DNA from: JAICXG01 sp036494545
Lineage (GTDB): Bacteria; Verrucomicrobiota; Verrucomicrobiia; Chthoniobacterales; UBA10450
NCBI GenBank assembly: GCA_036494545.1
Contig: DASXOB010000016.1
Span: 186,001-250,000, forward strand
Direction: 5' to 3'
Length of the DNA stretch: 64,000 nucleotides
The position numbers were made by a program, and so were the translations under genes. Positions 1-7,856 of this stretch are shown in pieces. Numbering within the stretch: the stretch's first letter is position 1; each line of letters starts with the position of its first letter. Under the pieces are notes generated by a model. The model ran no database searches. It was not told the origin of the DNA and saw only the letters and a program-made list of their open reading frames with translations.

Positions 1-673
1 GTAGACCTCCGGCCTCGACAAGTCTCATTCGGGAAAACCTTTGGCGTAAAGTCATTCCCTCGCCTGCCCATGCCAGAATCAATGGAGTGATCGTGATAGC
101 AGCGAGGGCGTTTGAACTGAAACGAATTCGCCAACTGCCCCAGTAGGTATCACTGCCCCAGTGGTTCAAGACGACAAAGGCGGAATCCAGGAACGAAGAT
201 AGAAAGGGGCCCAGAAAGACTCCGCATAGACAAAGGATCGCGAGATCGCGAAGGCCGTTTAGGTAAACGGGGCATTTGGTTAAATAGCAAATGCAACTCG
301 CGCCAAGGAGAGCCTCGAAACAATTGCTGACGAACCAGCAAAAAACCATCCGGGACGGAACGTCACTTTGGATCTCGACCAGATATTGCGCCGGAAGCAC
401 AGCCAGCAGCATGATCCACCATTGACGCGGCGGGGTGAGCAGGAGCGCAGCCAGTAGAACGGAATTTGGTGGCCAAAGAACCGAAACAGCATGGGGCTTG
501 AGGGTCAGTGCGAACCCAACTTGCGCGCCAACGTAGTAGCCGGCGAAGACCAGAAATGCGCCCGATAGGACGCGTCGATCAATTCTGTGTTGCACGATCT
601 CCGATGAATCGCCGCGACGAAGTCCTCGAACCGAGGCTCCTGCCCAGCCGTCTCCCGTCACGGTGTCCTCCAT
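1..673 (-). CDS. MASE1-domain membrane sensor protein, N-terminal part (runs off left edge)
   Basis: Reading the minus strand from the ATG at 671-673 gives an uninterrupted frame of 224 codons to the window edge, so the gene is truncated here. After a roughly 35-residue cytoplasmic start (MEDTVTGDGWAG...) comes a series of hydrophobic helices: LSGAFLVFAGYYVGAQVGF, then a conserved-looking loop LWPPNSVLLAALLL, LLAVLPAQYLVE, and further segments up to ITPLILAWAGEG near the edge. The WPPN/S-type loop between the first two helices and the overall helix pattern fit MASE1, an integral-membrane sensory domain normally followed by PAS, GGDEF or histidine-kinase modules. The output domain lies outside the window, so signalling type is unknown. 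An in-frame TAG lies 11 codons upstream of the ATG, and AAAGGAG sits about 14 bases before it. The location beside a two-component cluster suggests a sensor kinase, but that is inference. Confidence 0.75.
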   Translation of the reverse strand, partial: MEDTVTGDGWAGASVRGLRRGDSSEIVQHRIDRRVLSGAFLVFAGYYVGAQVGFALTLKPHAVSVLWPPNSVLLAALLLTPPRQWWIMLLAVLPAQYLVEIQSDVPSRMVFCWFVSNCFEALLGASCICYLTKCPVYLNGLRDLAILCLCGVFLGPFLSSFLDSAFVVLNHWGSDTYWGSWRIRFSSNALAAITITPLILAWAGEGMTLRQRFSRMRLVEAGGL

Positions 674-952
674 ACTGTGAGCAGCGTCTCCTTTGATCTA
701 ACAAACGCGACACTATGGTTCGCAGCCAATGAAGGAAAGTCTTTTTCGTGCGATTGTGGAACGGAACAACTCGTTCGCGCAAGATCGTGCCAGGCTAAGA
801 CCAAAGTCTCGCTGGATGCTCGGGAAAGAAAAAGAGAATTATGCGGCTGTTGGTTCGGCCGTTGCCGCGCGGCGTTTTTGGAGCCGCACTCTCAAGGAAA
901 GGTAGCCGTCCCGCCTTCGGTCGTCTAAGGATTCAGCCACCGAAGTAGGGCG

Positions 953-1858
953 TTACTTTCCAACAAGCTTCTTTCTCGCGGCTGCCAAGTCATTTAGTTT
1001 CTCCTTGCCCACTTTTGGATATGCCAATTTCAGGCCGGCAAGCGTGTCGATCACAGCAGCGGCGACCGCCACCCGAGTAAACCATTTGTTATCGGCTGGG
1101 ATAACATACCAGGGAGCGTTACTTGTGGCGGTATTTTGGATCATGCTCTCGTAGGCCTCCATGTAATTATCCCAGTAGTCGCGCTCATTGGCGTCATTGG
1201 AGGAAAATTTCCAGTTCTTGAGCGGATCATCGATCCGTTCGAGAAAGCGCCGCTCCTGTTCCTTCTTGGAGACGTGGAGGAAAAACTTCCGCACCACGAT
1301 GCCATTGTGACTGAGATACTTTTCGAAATTGCAAATGTCGTCTGCGCGTTCTTTCCAGATTCTTTTCGTGACAAGTTCCGACGGCAGCTTTTGTTTTGCG
1401 AGAAACTCCGGGTGCACACGTACAACCAGCAGCTCCTCGTAATAGCTACGATTGAAAATGCCGATCTGCCCGCGATTCGGCAGCTCTTTCATGCAGCGCC
1501 ACAAATAGTCGTGGTCCAAATCCTCCGCCGAAGGGGACTTGAAGGAAGATACGTGACAACCCTGCGGATTTACTCCGGACATGACATGCTTGATCGCGCC
1601 GTCTTTGCCGGCCGCATCCATCGCCTGAAAAATGAGCAGGACCGCCCAACGATCCTGTGCGTAAAGCTTATCCTGTAGCTCTGCCAGGGCGCTGACCCCC
1701 GTTGCGAGCGCTTCCTCTGCTTTCGATTTATGTTTCTCCTTCGTGAAATGCAGCGTCTCCCCAGGACGTACTGCCTTAAGCCGAAAGCCCTTTCCTTCTG
1801 TAATCCGAAATTCCCTTGCCAGCTCTCGCGCCTGCGAGACCACGTTTTTCGTTTTCAT
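953..1858 (-). CDS. ppk2: PPK2-family polyphosphate kinase
   Basis: This is a soluble kinase of the PPK2 family, which transfers phosphate between polyphosphate and nucleotides. The Walker A region is visible as FQAMDAAGKDGAIKHV, followed by the family block SGVNPQGCHVSSFKSPS and the substrate-lid block IGIFNRSYYEELLVVRVHP. The C-terminal part has the FLHVSKKEQERRFLERIDDP and WKFSSNDANERDYWDNYMEAYE stretches typical of the family. The frame extends upstream to a GTG at 1888, but the ATG at 1858 (MKTKNVVSQ) was chosen because the ten extra residues look unconserved. Length from there is 301 aa, close to single-domain PPK2 proteins. The nucleotide preference (ADP, AMP or GDP) cannot be read from sequence alone. 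It lies far from ppk1 (46.5 kb) and next to signalling genes, so co-regulation with ppk1 is not evident. Confidence 0.93.
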   Translation of the reverse strand: MKTKNVVSQARELAREFRITEGKGFRLKAVRPGETLHFTKEKHKSKAEEALATGVSALAELQDKLYAQDRWAVLLIFQAMDAAGKDGAIKHVMSGVNPQGCHVSSFKSPSAEDLDHDYLWRCMKELPNRGQIGIFNRSYYEELLVVRVHPEFLAKQKLPSELVTKRIWKERADDICNFEKYLSHNGIVVRKFFLHVSKKEQERRFLERIDDPLKNWKFSSNDANERDYWDNYMEAYESMIQNTATSNAPWYVIPADNKWFTRVAVAAAVIDTLAGLKLAYPKVGKEKLNDLAAARKKLVGK

Positions 1859-2020
1859 ATGACTACTTATTCTTAGTTGAGGAGGCACTAGCTAGTCTCT
1901 CTTCGAGCAATTCTTTCGCAGAGACCAGTGATTGCGTATGAGACCTTGGTCGTATCCAGTCTCGTAAATGCAGGAACCTACCGGGAAAGAGCGGTTCAAT
2001 TGGCCGTAAGCCCGGAGGGC

Positions 2021-2431
2021 TTAGCTGTCGCCGACCGTAACCTTGATCGCTTGCAGAAACTCCTCGCTGTCGACGGGTTTGAGGAAAAACGCGGATGCTC
2101 CTGCGTCCATCGCTTTGCTGCGGACGGCGGGATCGTCCATGCTGGTGAGAACAACTACCTTTGTCGACGGCGAGATCTGACGCAGCCTTCTCTGCACCTC
2201 CAAGCCGTTCATGACTGGCATTAAAATATCAAGCACGGCGACTTTGGGGCAATGAGTCCGCGCATAGTCCAAAAAGGATTGCGGGTTGTCGAACGGCTTT
2301 GCCATCCACCCTGCGGAGGAGAGGAGCCTATTGATCCCTCTTAAGGCGGAGGGATCATCGTCCAGCAGGCAGACGGCACCGCCGTTCTGGCCAGATCCGT
2401 TAGGCGAACCGATGTCTTCCATTCGATGCAT
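2021..2431 (-). CDS. single-domain response regulator (receiver only)
   Basis: A receiver domain of about 120 residues with no output domain. The acidic pocket is seen as VCLLDDDPSA, the phospho-acceptor aspartate as AVLDILMPVMNG, the switch threonine/serine as VVVLTSMDD, and the conserved lysine as AFFLKPVDS. Such stand-alone receivers usually act through protein partners or as phosphate sinks. The frame can be opened at a TTG (2455), but the ATG at 2431 has AGGA 11 bases upstream and is preferred. The gene is third in line behind the histidine kinase (6815), separated from the previous receiver by about 180 bases. One copy of the dispersed octamer lies inside it at 2398-2405, encoding Ser-Pro-Asn. 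Confidence 0.85.
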   Translation of the reverse strand: MHRMEDIGSPNGSGQNGGAVCLLDDDPSALRGINRLLSSAGWMAKPFDNPQSFLDYARTHCPKVAVLDILMPVMNGLEVQRRLRQISPSTKVVVLTSMDDPAVRSKAMDAGASAFFLKPVDSEEFLQAIKVTVGDS

Positions 2432-2613
2432 GTGGTCGAAAGTCCTGTAGTTCAATCCCCCTCACTTGGTCCGGGAGGGCATAACAAGGATCGAGCATTT
2501 GAATGCATTTGTGGCTCACCATGGTAACGACTTTCGATGAGAAAAAGGTCGTATTTGCCCACCCTCCATTTGCCAATGCGATGTCTAGGTGAAAAACCTA
2601 AGCAAAGTGATCG

Positions 2614-3051
2614 TCATACTCCTCCTTCGGCAAGGCGATCCGAAAATGCACCCCGCACAGCCTGTAAAAACTGCGTGTCGTCAAATGGTTTGATGAAAAA
2701 CGCAAACGCTCCTGCCTGCATCACGGTGGCGCGAGCGGCGGCATCCTCCCGCCCAGTAATGAAGATGGTTTTCACTCGCGGCGAACGAGCACAAAGATGA
2801 ACAAGCAGTTCCATTCCCGTTATTCGATCCATCCAGATATCTAAAACGGCGACTTCGACGTCATTATTAGCGATATAGGTCACGAAATCCTCCGGTTCGC
2901 CGAACGCGCGCACCATAAAGCCGTCGGACTCAAGGAGACGGCCGATAGATCGTCGGATCGAGGGATCATCATCGACGAGGCAGACGATGTGTTGTAAGGG
3001 ATTGCTGATCGGCAATCTGGTAGTTTCAGGATTTTCATCCTTCAGTCTCAT
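2614..3051 (-). CDS. single-domain response regulator (receiver only)
   Basis: A second receiver-only protein of 145 aa. Visible landmarks are IVCLVDDDPSIRRS (acidic pocket), VAVLDIWMDRITGMELL (phospho-acceptor Asp), TIFITGRED (switch Thr) and AFFIKPFDD (conserved Lys). The usual Pro after the phospho-Asp loop (DxxMP) is replaced by Asp (DIWMD), a mild deviation. The frame extends to 3102, but the first 17 residues are low-complexity and Trp-rich; the ATG at 3051 (MRLKDENPET) with a purine-rich AAGAGAA upstream is more likely. It is closely related in pattern to the next receiver (2021-2431), suggesting local duplication within the histidine-kinase cluster. Confidence 0.85.
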   Translation of the reverse strand: MRLKDENPETTRLPISNPLQHIVCLVDDDPSIRRSIGRLLESDGFMVRAFGEPEDFVTYIANNDVEVAVLDIWMDRITGMELLVHLCARSPRVKTIFITGREDAAARATVMQAGAFAFFIKPFDDTQFLQAVRGAFSDRLAEGGV

Positions 3052-3156
3052 GTTTCGGTTCTCTTGCAGAGGCGGCGAAGGCCAAAAGCCGTAACACCAC
3101 AATCTGTAAAGACATATCTAATGTCTCCAGTTAACCGATTTGTAGTCGAGTTGGTA

Positions 3157-3798
3157 TTAGACCTTGGTCTGACGTGGCGTAAAAGGTGCAGCTTCGGCCT
3201 TTTCTACCAATCGAACCAACTGGGCCACCGAGGTAATGCGCAGCTTGTGCATAGCGCGGGCGCGGTGGAGCTTCACAGTCTTCTCCGCCATCCCGAGCTC
3301 GCCGCCTACCTGCTTGTTCAGCATGCCTGTGGCGACCAACTGCATGACCTCGAACTCGCGGGGAGTGAGCAAATCAAGCAACTCTCGGGCTTCGTCCTTT
3401 TCCGCCGCAATCCGCCGCTGCTCTGCAGAGCGGGCGAGCGCCTGTTCCACACACTTCAGGAGCTCGGCAGGTCGAAATGGCTTGGGCAGGAAATCGACCG
3501 CCCCTGCCTTCATCACCCTGGCACACATGGGAATATCGCCGTGCCCGGTAATGAAGATTAACTGTTCCTCACGCCTTCGCCGGATCAGTGTCTCCTGGAA
3601 TTCCAGCCCATTTAGGTCCGGCATCTGCACGTCAACAATAATGCAGGCCGGTCCGGGATGAGGTGGCCGGGCCAGAAAAGCCGGGGCGGACTCAAAAACC
3701 TCGCTCTGGTGGTCCGCCGAGTTCAGCAATCGGCTTAGGCCTTTTCGCGCGGACGGATCATCATCGATTACAAAAACCATTGGGTCCGCGCCTGTCAT
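3157..3798 (-). CDS. FixJ/NarL-type response regulator with LuxR HTH
   Basis: A two-domain transcriptional regulator of 213 aa. The N-terminal receiver shows FVIDDDPSARKG, the phospho-acceptor in IIVDVQMPDLNG, FITGHGDIPM and the lysine in FLPKPF; the HGDIPM pattern is typical of FixJ-family receivers. The C-terminal LuxR-type helix-turn-helix begins at LTPREFEVMQLVATG and continues NKQVGGELGMAEKTVKLHRARAMHKL. Its start codon ATG (3796-3798) overlaps the TGA stop (3795-3797) of the upstream histidine kinase as ATGA, so the two are almost certainly translationally coupled and form a cognate pair. An alternative start 14 codons further upstream would extend into the kinase gene and is not favoured. 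Target promoters are unknown. Confidence 0.92.
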   Translation of the reverse strand: MTGADPMVFVIDDDPSARKGLSRLLNSADHQSEVFESAPAFLARPPHPGPACIIVDVQMPDLNGLEFQETLIRRRREEQLIFITGHGDIPMCARVMKAGAVDFLPKPFRPAELLKCVEQALARSAEQRRIAAEKDEARELLDLLTPREFEVMQLVATGMLNKQVGGELGMAEKTVKLHRARAMHKLRITSVAQLVRLVEKAEAAPFTPRQTKV

Positions 3799-6700
3799 GC
3801 CCCTGCTCCATTGCTTACCGGCAATGTGACGGAGAAGCAAGCGCCACCGCCATCCGCGTTTTCCGCTACGATCGAGCCTTCATGCGCGTGGATGATCGAA
3901 CGCACGATGGCGAGACCCATTCCCAGCCCGTCTACCTTCGTCGTGAAAAACTGCTCGAAGATGCGGCTCCGCACTTCTTCATCGATGCCAATGCCGTGAT
4001 CGCGAACTCTTAGAACAATCGTCTGATCGCCATTTCTCTTGGTGCTCACCTCGACGTTCCGATTCTCCAACGCTGTCTCTTTCATGGCATCGAAAGCGTT
4101 TCCAATCAGGTTGACCAATACCTGCTGGATCTGGATGGGATCACCGTTAACTGACGGCAACTCATCGGCCAGCGAGATTTTCAGGCGACACGAATGTGCC
4201 GTCGCGTCGGGCTGGATAAGGTGCGCCACATGGGTGACCACCTGGTTTATGGATAGTCGTTCCCGAATCGCTCCGCCTCTCTTGACCGTGTTGCGGATGT
4301 TTTGCATCACATTATACGCACGCCGCCCGTCCGCTCCGATATCGACCAAAATGTCACGAAGCTGCTCGAGATTCACATTGCCCCGGTCGATAAAGCGTTC
4401 GCCAGCGCCGGCATTACTGATGATGCCGGAGAGAGGTTGATTCACCTCGTGGGCGATCGAGGCGGTCATTTCACCAAGGAGACTGACCCGACTAAGCAAA
4501 TCAATTTCCTCGCGCCGACGCTGGGCCTCCTCTTCGGCCAGCTTACGAGCCGAGATGTCGACGATCGACGCAAGGATAAGGAAACCCTGAGGCGTTTGAA
4601 TCGGGTTCAAACCTATCTCCACCGGGAACTCGCTGCCATCCTTGCGCACGGCAAGTAACTCGCGGCCACCTCCCATTGCACCCCCCTGCAGCTCGGCGAA
4701 AAATTCCTCACGATTCGCAGGGGCGTACAAAGCAAAACGCTCCCGCACGAGAATCTCGATTGATTTGCCGATAAGTTCGTCGCGGTCGTAGCCGAAAAGT
4801 TCTTCGACGTGTGCGTTAACGAGAACAATTCGTCCTGCGGCATCCGCGAGCGCGACGCCGCTGGGCGATGCCTCGGTCGCCAGCTGGAAAAGTTGCTGCG
4901 CTTGTTTCAGCTCGGTCGTGTCCATCGAAACCCCCACAAGGCGACTGAGCCGGCCATCTTTGTCACTGACGCAGCGTCCTCGTCCACCGATCCAGCGGAC
5001 ACTGCCGTCGGGAAGCAGGAAGCGATATTCCAATGCGTAGCCGCCTTGCGTTTCAATCGCTTGCTTGATTGTGGACGCACGTCGCGTCCGATCTTCTGGA
5101 TGCACTCGATCTTGAAACGCTACGTAACTAATCGGGCCATCCGATTCGAACCCAAATAGCTCTCGTCCTTTGTCAGAAATCCAGAGGTCGTAGGTAACCA
5201 TATCCAGCTCCCACACGGCCAAATGGGCGACCTCGGCTGCAAGCGCGACTCGGTCTTCGATTTCCCGCAAGGCCCTGTCCTTTTCCAACGAGTCGGTGAT
5301 ATCAACACAAGCACCGACGTAGCCGCGGAAGTTTCCGCGCGGTCCATGGCGCGGTATGCCTTGATCGGTAATACACCGATATTCTCCGTCATTCCTTTTC
5401 AGCCGATATTGCATAACGAAAGATTCGCGAGCGTCGAAGGCACTGCCATAGATCTGCAAAGTCTTCGCCAAGTCATCTGGATGAATACTTTCACTCCAAC
5501 CCTCCCCAAGGTCTCGCTCGAGACTTCGCCCGGTAAACTCAAGCCAGGCTTTGTTAACGTAGGTGCAAAGCTTATCCTCGCCGGTCATCCACATCATCAC
5601 AGGCGAGGCATCAGCCGTCGTTTGAAAACGCTTCTCGCTTTCCTCCAAAGAATACTCAGCCCGCCGCCGTCGGGCCAGGTTAACTAACAAGCCGGCGATA
5701 AGCAGCCCCTGTAGAATGCAGATCGAAAAACCGCCTATGATCCACGTCCTGTAACGTTCCCAAATTGTCGGCTGCCGGAACAGGATTGTGCTTCCAGGCG
5801 GCAGGAGCTTCTCATTGATGTTCCATCGCCGCAGCTCCCGCCAATCGTAACGGGGTGCCAACGGTCCCACTATGACAGGAGGAAAACTGGACGGCGCCTC
5901 ACCATCGAGGATCCGCTTCGCCAGACGAGCCGATTCCACTCCCTCGCGTTCCGCCTGATAGAGGCGGCCTCCGACAATTCCTAAGCCAAGTTGATGCAGA
6001 AAGATGCTGCTTATCGGCGCGTTCGCGACCGCGTGCATCCGCTGCAACGCCTCGTCAGCGTTGTGACTGACTCCGCTCGCATCTCGCAGCAGTAGAATCA
6101 GAAAGATCCAGGAGTTCGGAGGCAGTTTGCTCGTCCGGTCCAGCATCTGGTCAAAGGATAGGTCGTTGAGCCAGATGAAATTCACTCGACCCGCAAACGG
6201 CTCAAATGCGTCGCGAAACGATTGCGCCCAATACTTCTCGACGGGCGAAGCGCCAATCATGATCGCGATGTTTCTGGTCGTTGGCGCGACCCGGAGGATG
6301 TCGTCGACAAAGCCGGGTAGATCAAAATCCTCTCCTACGAAGGCGGCATTCGTCTCAAGCGCGTCCGACGGGAGCCGCCGCCGATCCATGCCGCAGTAAA
6401 GGATCGGAACTCTGGGAAACAAACGCTGCCGATATTGCGCGACGAAGGCACCGGCGGGGGACCCGATCGGCACCACCAGATCTGGCTGCCATTCGGCCTG
6501 GCGCTTTTGCAGGTACTCGACCAGGGCCTCTTGCAAGTGGGGATCAGCGTAGCGCGCCATGTCCAGTGAGACTTCGTCGAGATCAACCCGTTGGCCCATT
6601 TTTTCGACCAGTTCGGTTTCAAACGCGGTCGAATGAATGGTAAATGGCGGCGCTACGGTCCCAAAGGAGTGAACCACCAAGACTCTCTTAGCCGGTGTCG

Positions 6701-6815
6701 CGCTCGCGCCTAACGGCGCGAGTGTCATCAAAGACGCTGCCAGAAGGGAAAGCCAATAGCAGGCAAAGCCAACGCACGCCCTGATCGGCATCGACCAGAT
6801 TACCGTCCAACTCAT
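3795..6815 (-). CDS. sensor histidine kinase: periplasmic substrate-binding domain + 3 PAS + HisKA/HATPase
   Basis: A 1006-aa membrane sensor kinase. A signal/anchor segment (about residues 15-40, WLSLLAASLMTLAPLGASA) is followed by an extracytoplasmic domain (about 43-345) beginning KRVLVVHSFG and containing DLVVPIGSPAGAFVA, a fold like ABC-transporter substrate-binding proteins. A single transmembrane helix (about 358-382, WIIGGFSICILQGLLIAGLLV) leads into three PAS modules; EYRCITDQGIP and VRWIGGRGRCV mark PAC segments of the first two, and the third reads ASPSGVALADAAGRI. The phospho-acceptor is His789 in SIAHEVNQPLSG, a pattern seen in FixL/DctB-like kinases. The ATPase core has NLIGNAFDA (N box), DHGIGID (G1) and GLGMGL (G2). 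It overlaps the FixJ-type regulator by ATGA. The periplasmic domain implies that a small extracellular ligand is sensed; its identity is not readable. Confidence 0.93.
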   Translation of the reverse strand: MSWTVIWSMPIRACVGFACYWLSLLAASLMTLAPLGASATPAKRVLVVHSFGTVAPPFTIHSTAFETELVEKMGQRVDLDEVSLDMARYADPHLQEALVEYLQKRQAEWQPDLVVPIGSPAGAFVAQYRQRLFPRVPILYCGMDRRRLPSDALETNAAFVGEDFDLPGFVDDILRVAPTTRNIAIMIGASPVEKYWAQSFRDAFEPFAGRVNFIWLNDLSFDQMLDRTSKLPPNSWIFLILLLRDASGVSHNADEALQRMHAVANAPISSIFLHQLGLGIVGGRLYQAEREGVESARLAKRILDGEAPSSFPPVIVGPLAPRYDWRELRRWNINEKLLPPGSTILFRQPTIWERYRTWIIGGFSICILQGLLIAGLLVNLARRRRAEYSLEESEKRFQTTADASPVMMWMTGEDKLCTYVNKAWLEFTGRSLERDLGEGWSESIHPDDLAKTLQIYGSAFDARESFVMQYRLKRNDGEYRCITDQGIPRHGPRGNFRGYVGACVDITDSLEKDRALREIEDRVALAAEVAHLAVWELDMVTYDLWISDKGRELFGFESDGPISYVAFQDRVHPEDRTRRASTIKQAIETQGGYALEYRFLLPDGSVRWIGGRGRCVSDKDGRLSRLVGVSMDTTELKQAQQLFQLATEASPSGVALADAAGRIVLVNAHVEELFGYDRDELIGKSIEILVRERFALYAPANREEFFAELQGGAMGGGRELLAVRKDGSEFPVEIGLNPIQTPQGFLILASIVDISARKLAEEEAQRRREEIDLLSRVSLLGEMTASIAHEVNQPLSGIISNAGAGERFIDRGNVNLEQLRDILVDIGADGRRAYNVMQNIRNTVKRGGAIRERLSINQVVTHVAHLIQPDATAHSCRLKISLADELPSVNGDPIQIQQVLVNLIGNAFDAMKETALENRNVEVSTKRNGDQTIVLRVRDHGIGIDEEVRSRIFEQFFTTKVDGLGMGLAIVRSIIHAHEGSIVAENADGGGACFSVTLPVSNGAGA

Positions 6816-7061
6816 CGTGAAGAAGCCTAATTAGGGACTGTTGGCGTCGCGTGCCAGTTCCTGCCCCTTTTCACAAGTCTCACGCGACTTCGCAAACTAG
6901 TTCATCTCGAACAGAACGCTAGAGGAAGCTCGCAAACCCACTCAGGGACCTTGTCGGCTCGGTGGGTTTCGGCACGTCGACACTAAGGCCGCGACCTACG
7001 ACCAAGGTCCAAAGCGAACGTTCCCTTCGCTTCGATCGTCGGAAAACAAGCCCAACACCAA

Positions 7062-7255
7062 ATGAAAAATGTATTAACGCTGATCTCTGTTTTTGCGGCT
7101 TTTTGCCGCCTCGCTGCACGCCGGCCCACCGGTCGTTGAATCCAAAAGCGTCGTGCCGCAGTCAGTGCCCGAAATTTTTGGCACCGGTTTCTATATGGCG
7201 CTCGATGCAGGAGCGAACGTTTATCAAGACCGCGGTGGGAGTAGGACGTTTAGCA
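7062..7255 (+). pseudogene. remnant of a secreted/outer-membrane protein N-terminus
   Basis: An ATG at 7062 opens a typical signal peptide (MKNVLTLISVFAAF...), which then goes out of frame at a T/G-rich stretch near 7090-7105. Shifting by one base restores a plausible continuation, SLHAGPPVVESK..., then PEIFGTGFYMALDAGANVYQD, which resembles the first strands of an outer-membrane beta-barrel protein. After about residue 60 the similarity stops and the reading frame joins an unrelated acyl-CoA synthetase fragment. The whole is therefore read as a decayed, deletion-fused remnant rather than a working gene. The identification as a barrel protein rests only on the appearance of the short segment. 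Confidence 0.5.
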
Positions 7256-7791
7256 ATGAATTCGGAGACACGCGGCCCGAATGTTTTCGCCGGTTATCGC
7301 AATTTGCCAGAGCAATCTGCGCAGGCTTTCACGGGCGACGGATGGTTTCGCACCGGCGATCTCGGGTATTTCGATCGCGACAATTTTCTCCATGTCACCG
7401 GCCGCGTTTCGACTCTGATCAAAACCGAAAGCGGCGAAAAATTCAGACCGAAGATGTCGAGTCGGCGTATGCGAAAGAACCGGCCATCCGCGAAATCGGC
7501 ATACTCGAGAAAAGCGGAAATCTCGTCGCCTTGATCGTGCCGAATCGCGCGGCCTCCGGCGACAACATCGATGCCGCGGTGCGCGCCGCGCTTGAAACAG
7601 CGTCGCGCCGCTTGCCGACTTACGAACGCATTTCCGATTACGCGATCACCGCCGATACCTTGCCGCAGACGCGCCTCGGAAAAATTCAACGACATCGTTT
7701 ACCGGCGCGATTTGACCTGGCGAAAACGCCGGTGCCGAAACCCACGCGCGCGCCGCGATGCCATCCTTGGAAAACCGAAAACGGCCGATGA
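7256..7791 (+). pseudogene. remnant of an AMP-dependent acyl-CoA synthetase/ligase C-terminal part
   Basis: In one frame the stretch from about 7260 reads TRGPNVFAGYRNLPEQ, then DGWFRTGDLGYFDRDNFL and HVTGRVSTLIKTESGEK. This is the hinge and motif region (the TGD and GR signatures) of AMP-binding acyl-CoA synthetases. Near 7440 the frame shifts, and the continuation is found in another frame as IQTEDVESAYAKEPAIREIG, NLVALIVPNRAA and LPQTRLGKIQRHRLP, the C-terminal lid with the catalytic-lysine type segment (TRLGKIQR). The N-terminal adenylation domain is missing altogether. With at least one frameshift and no start of its own this is a dead fragment. It lies head-on to the downstream end of the APH/AAA kinase gene. 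Confidence 0.75.
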
Positions 7792-7856
7792 ATTAAAACA
7801 GCGCGGCCGCGGCGAGAAAACTCACGAGCGAATCGCGAACGGTTTGCGCGAAGAAG

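Noticed and set aside
677..928. An 83-codon plus-strand frame between the MASE1 and PPK2 genes
   Set aside because: No ribosome site and no recognisable pattern; the 280-base gap 674-952 shows nothing else of note.
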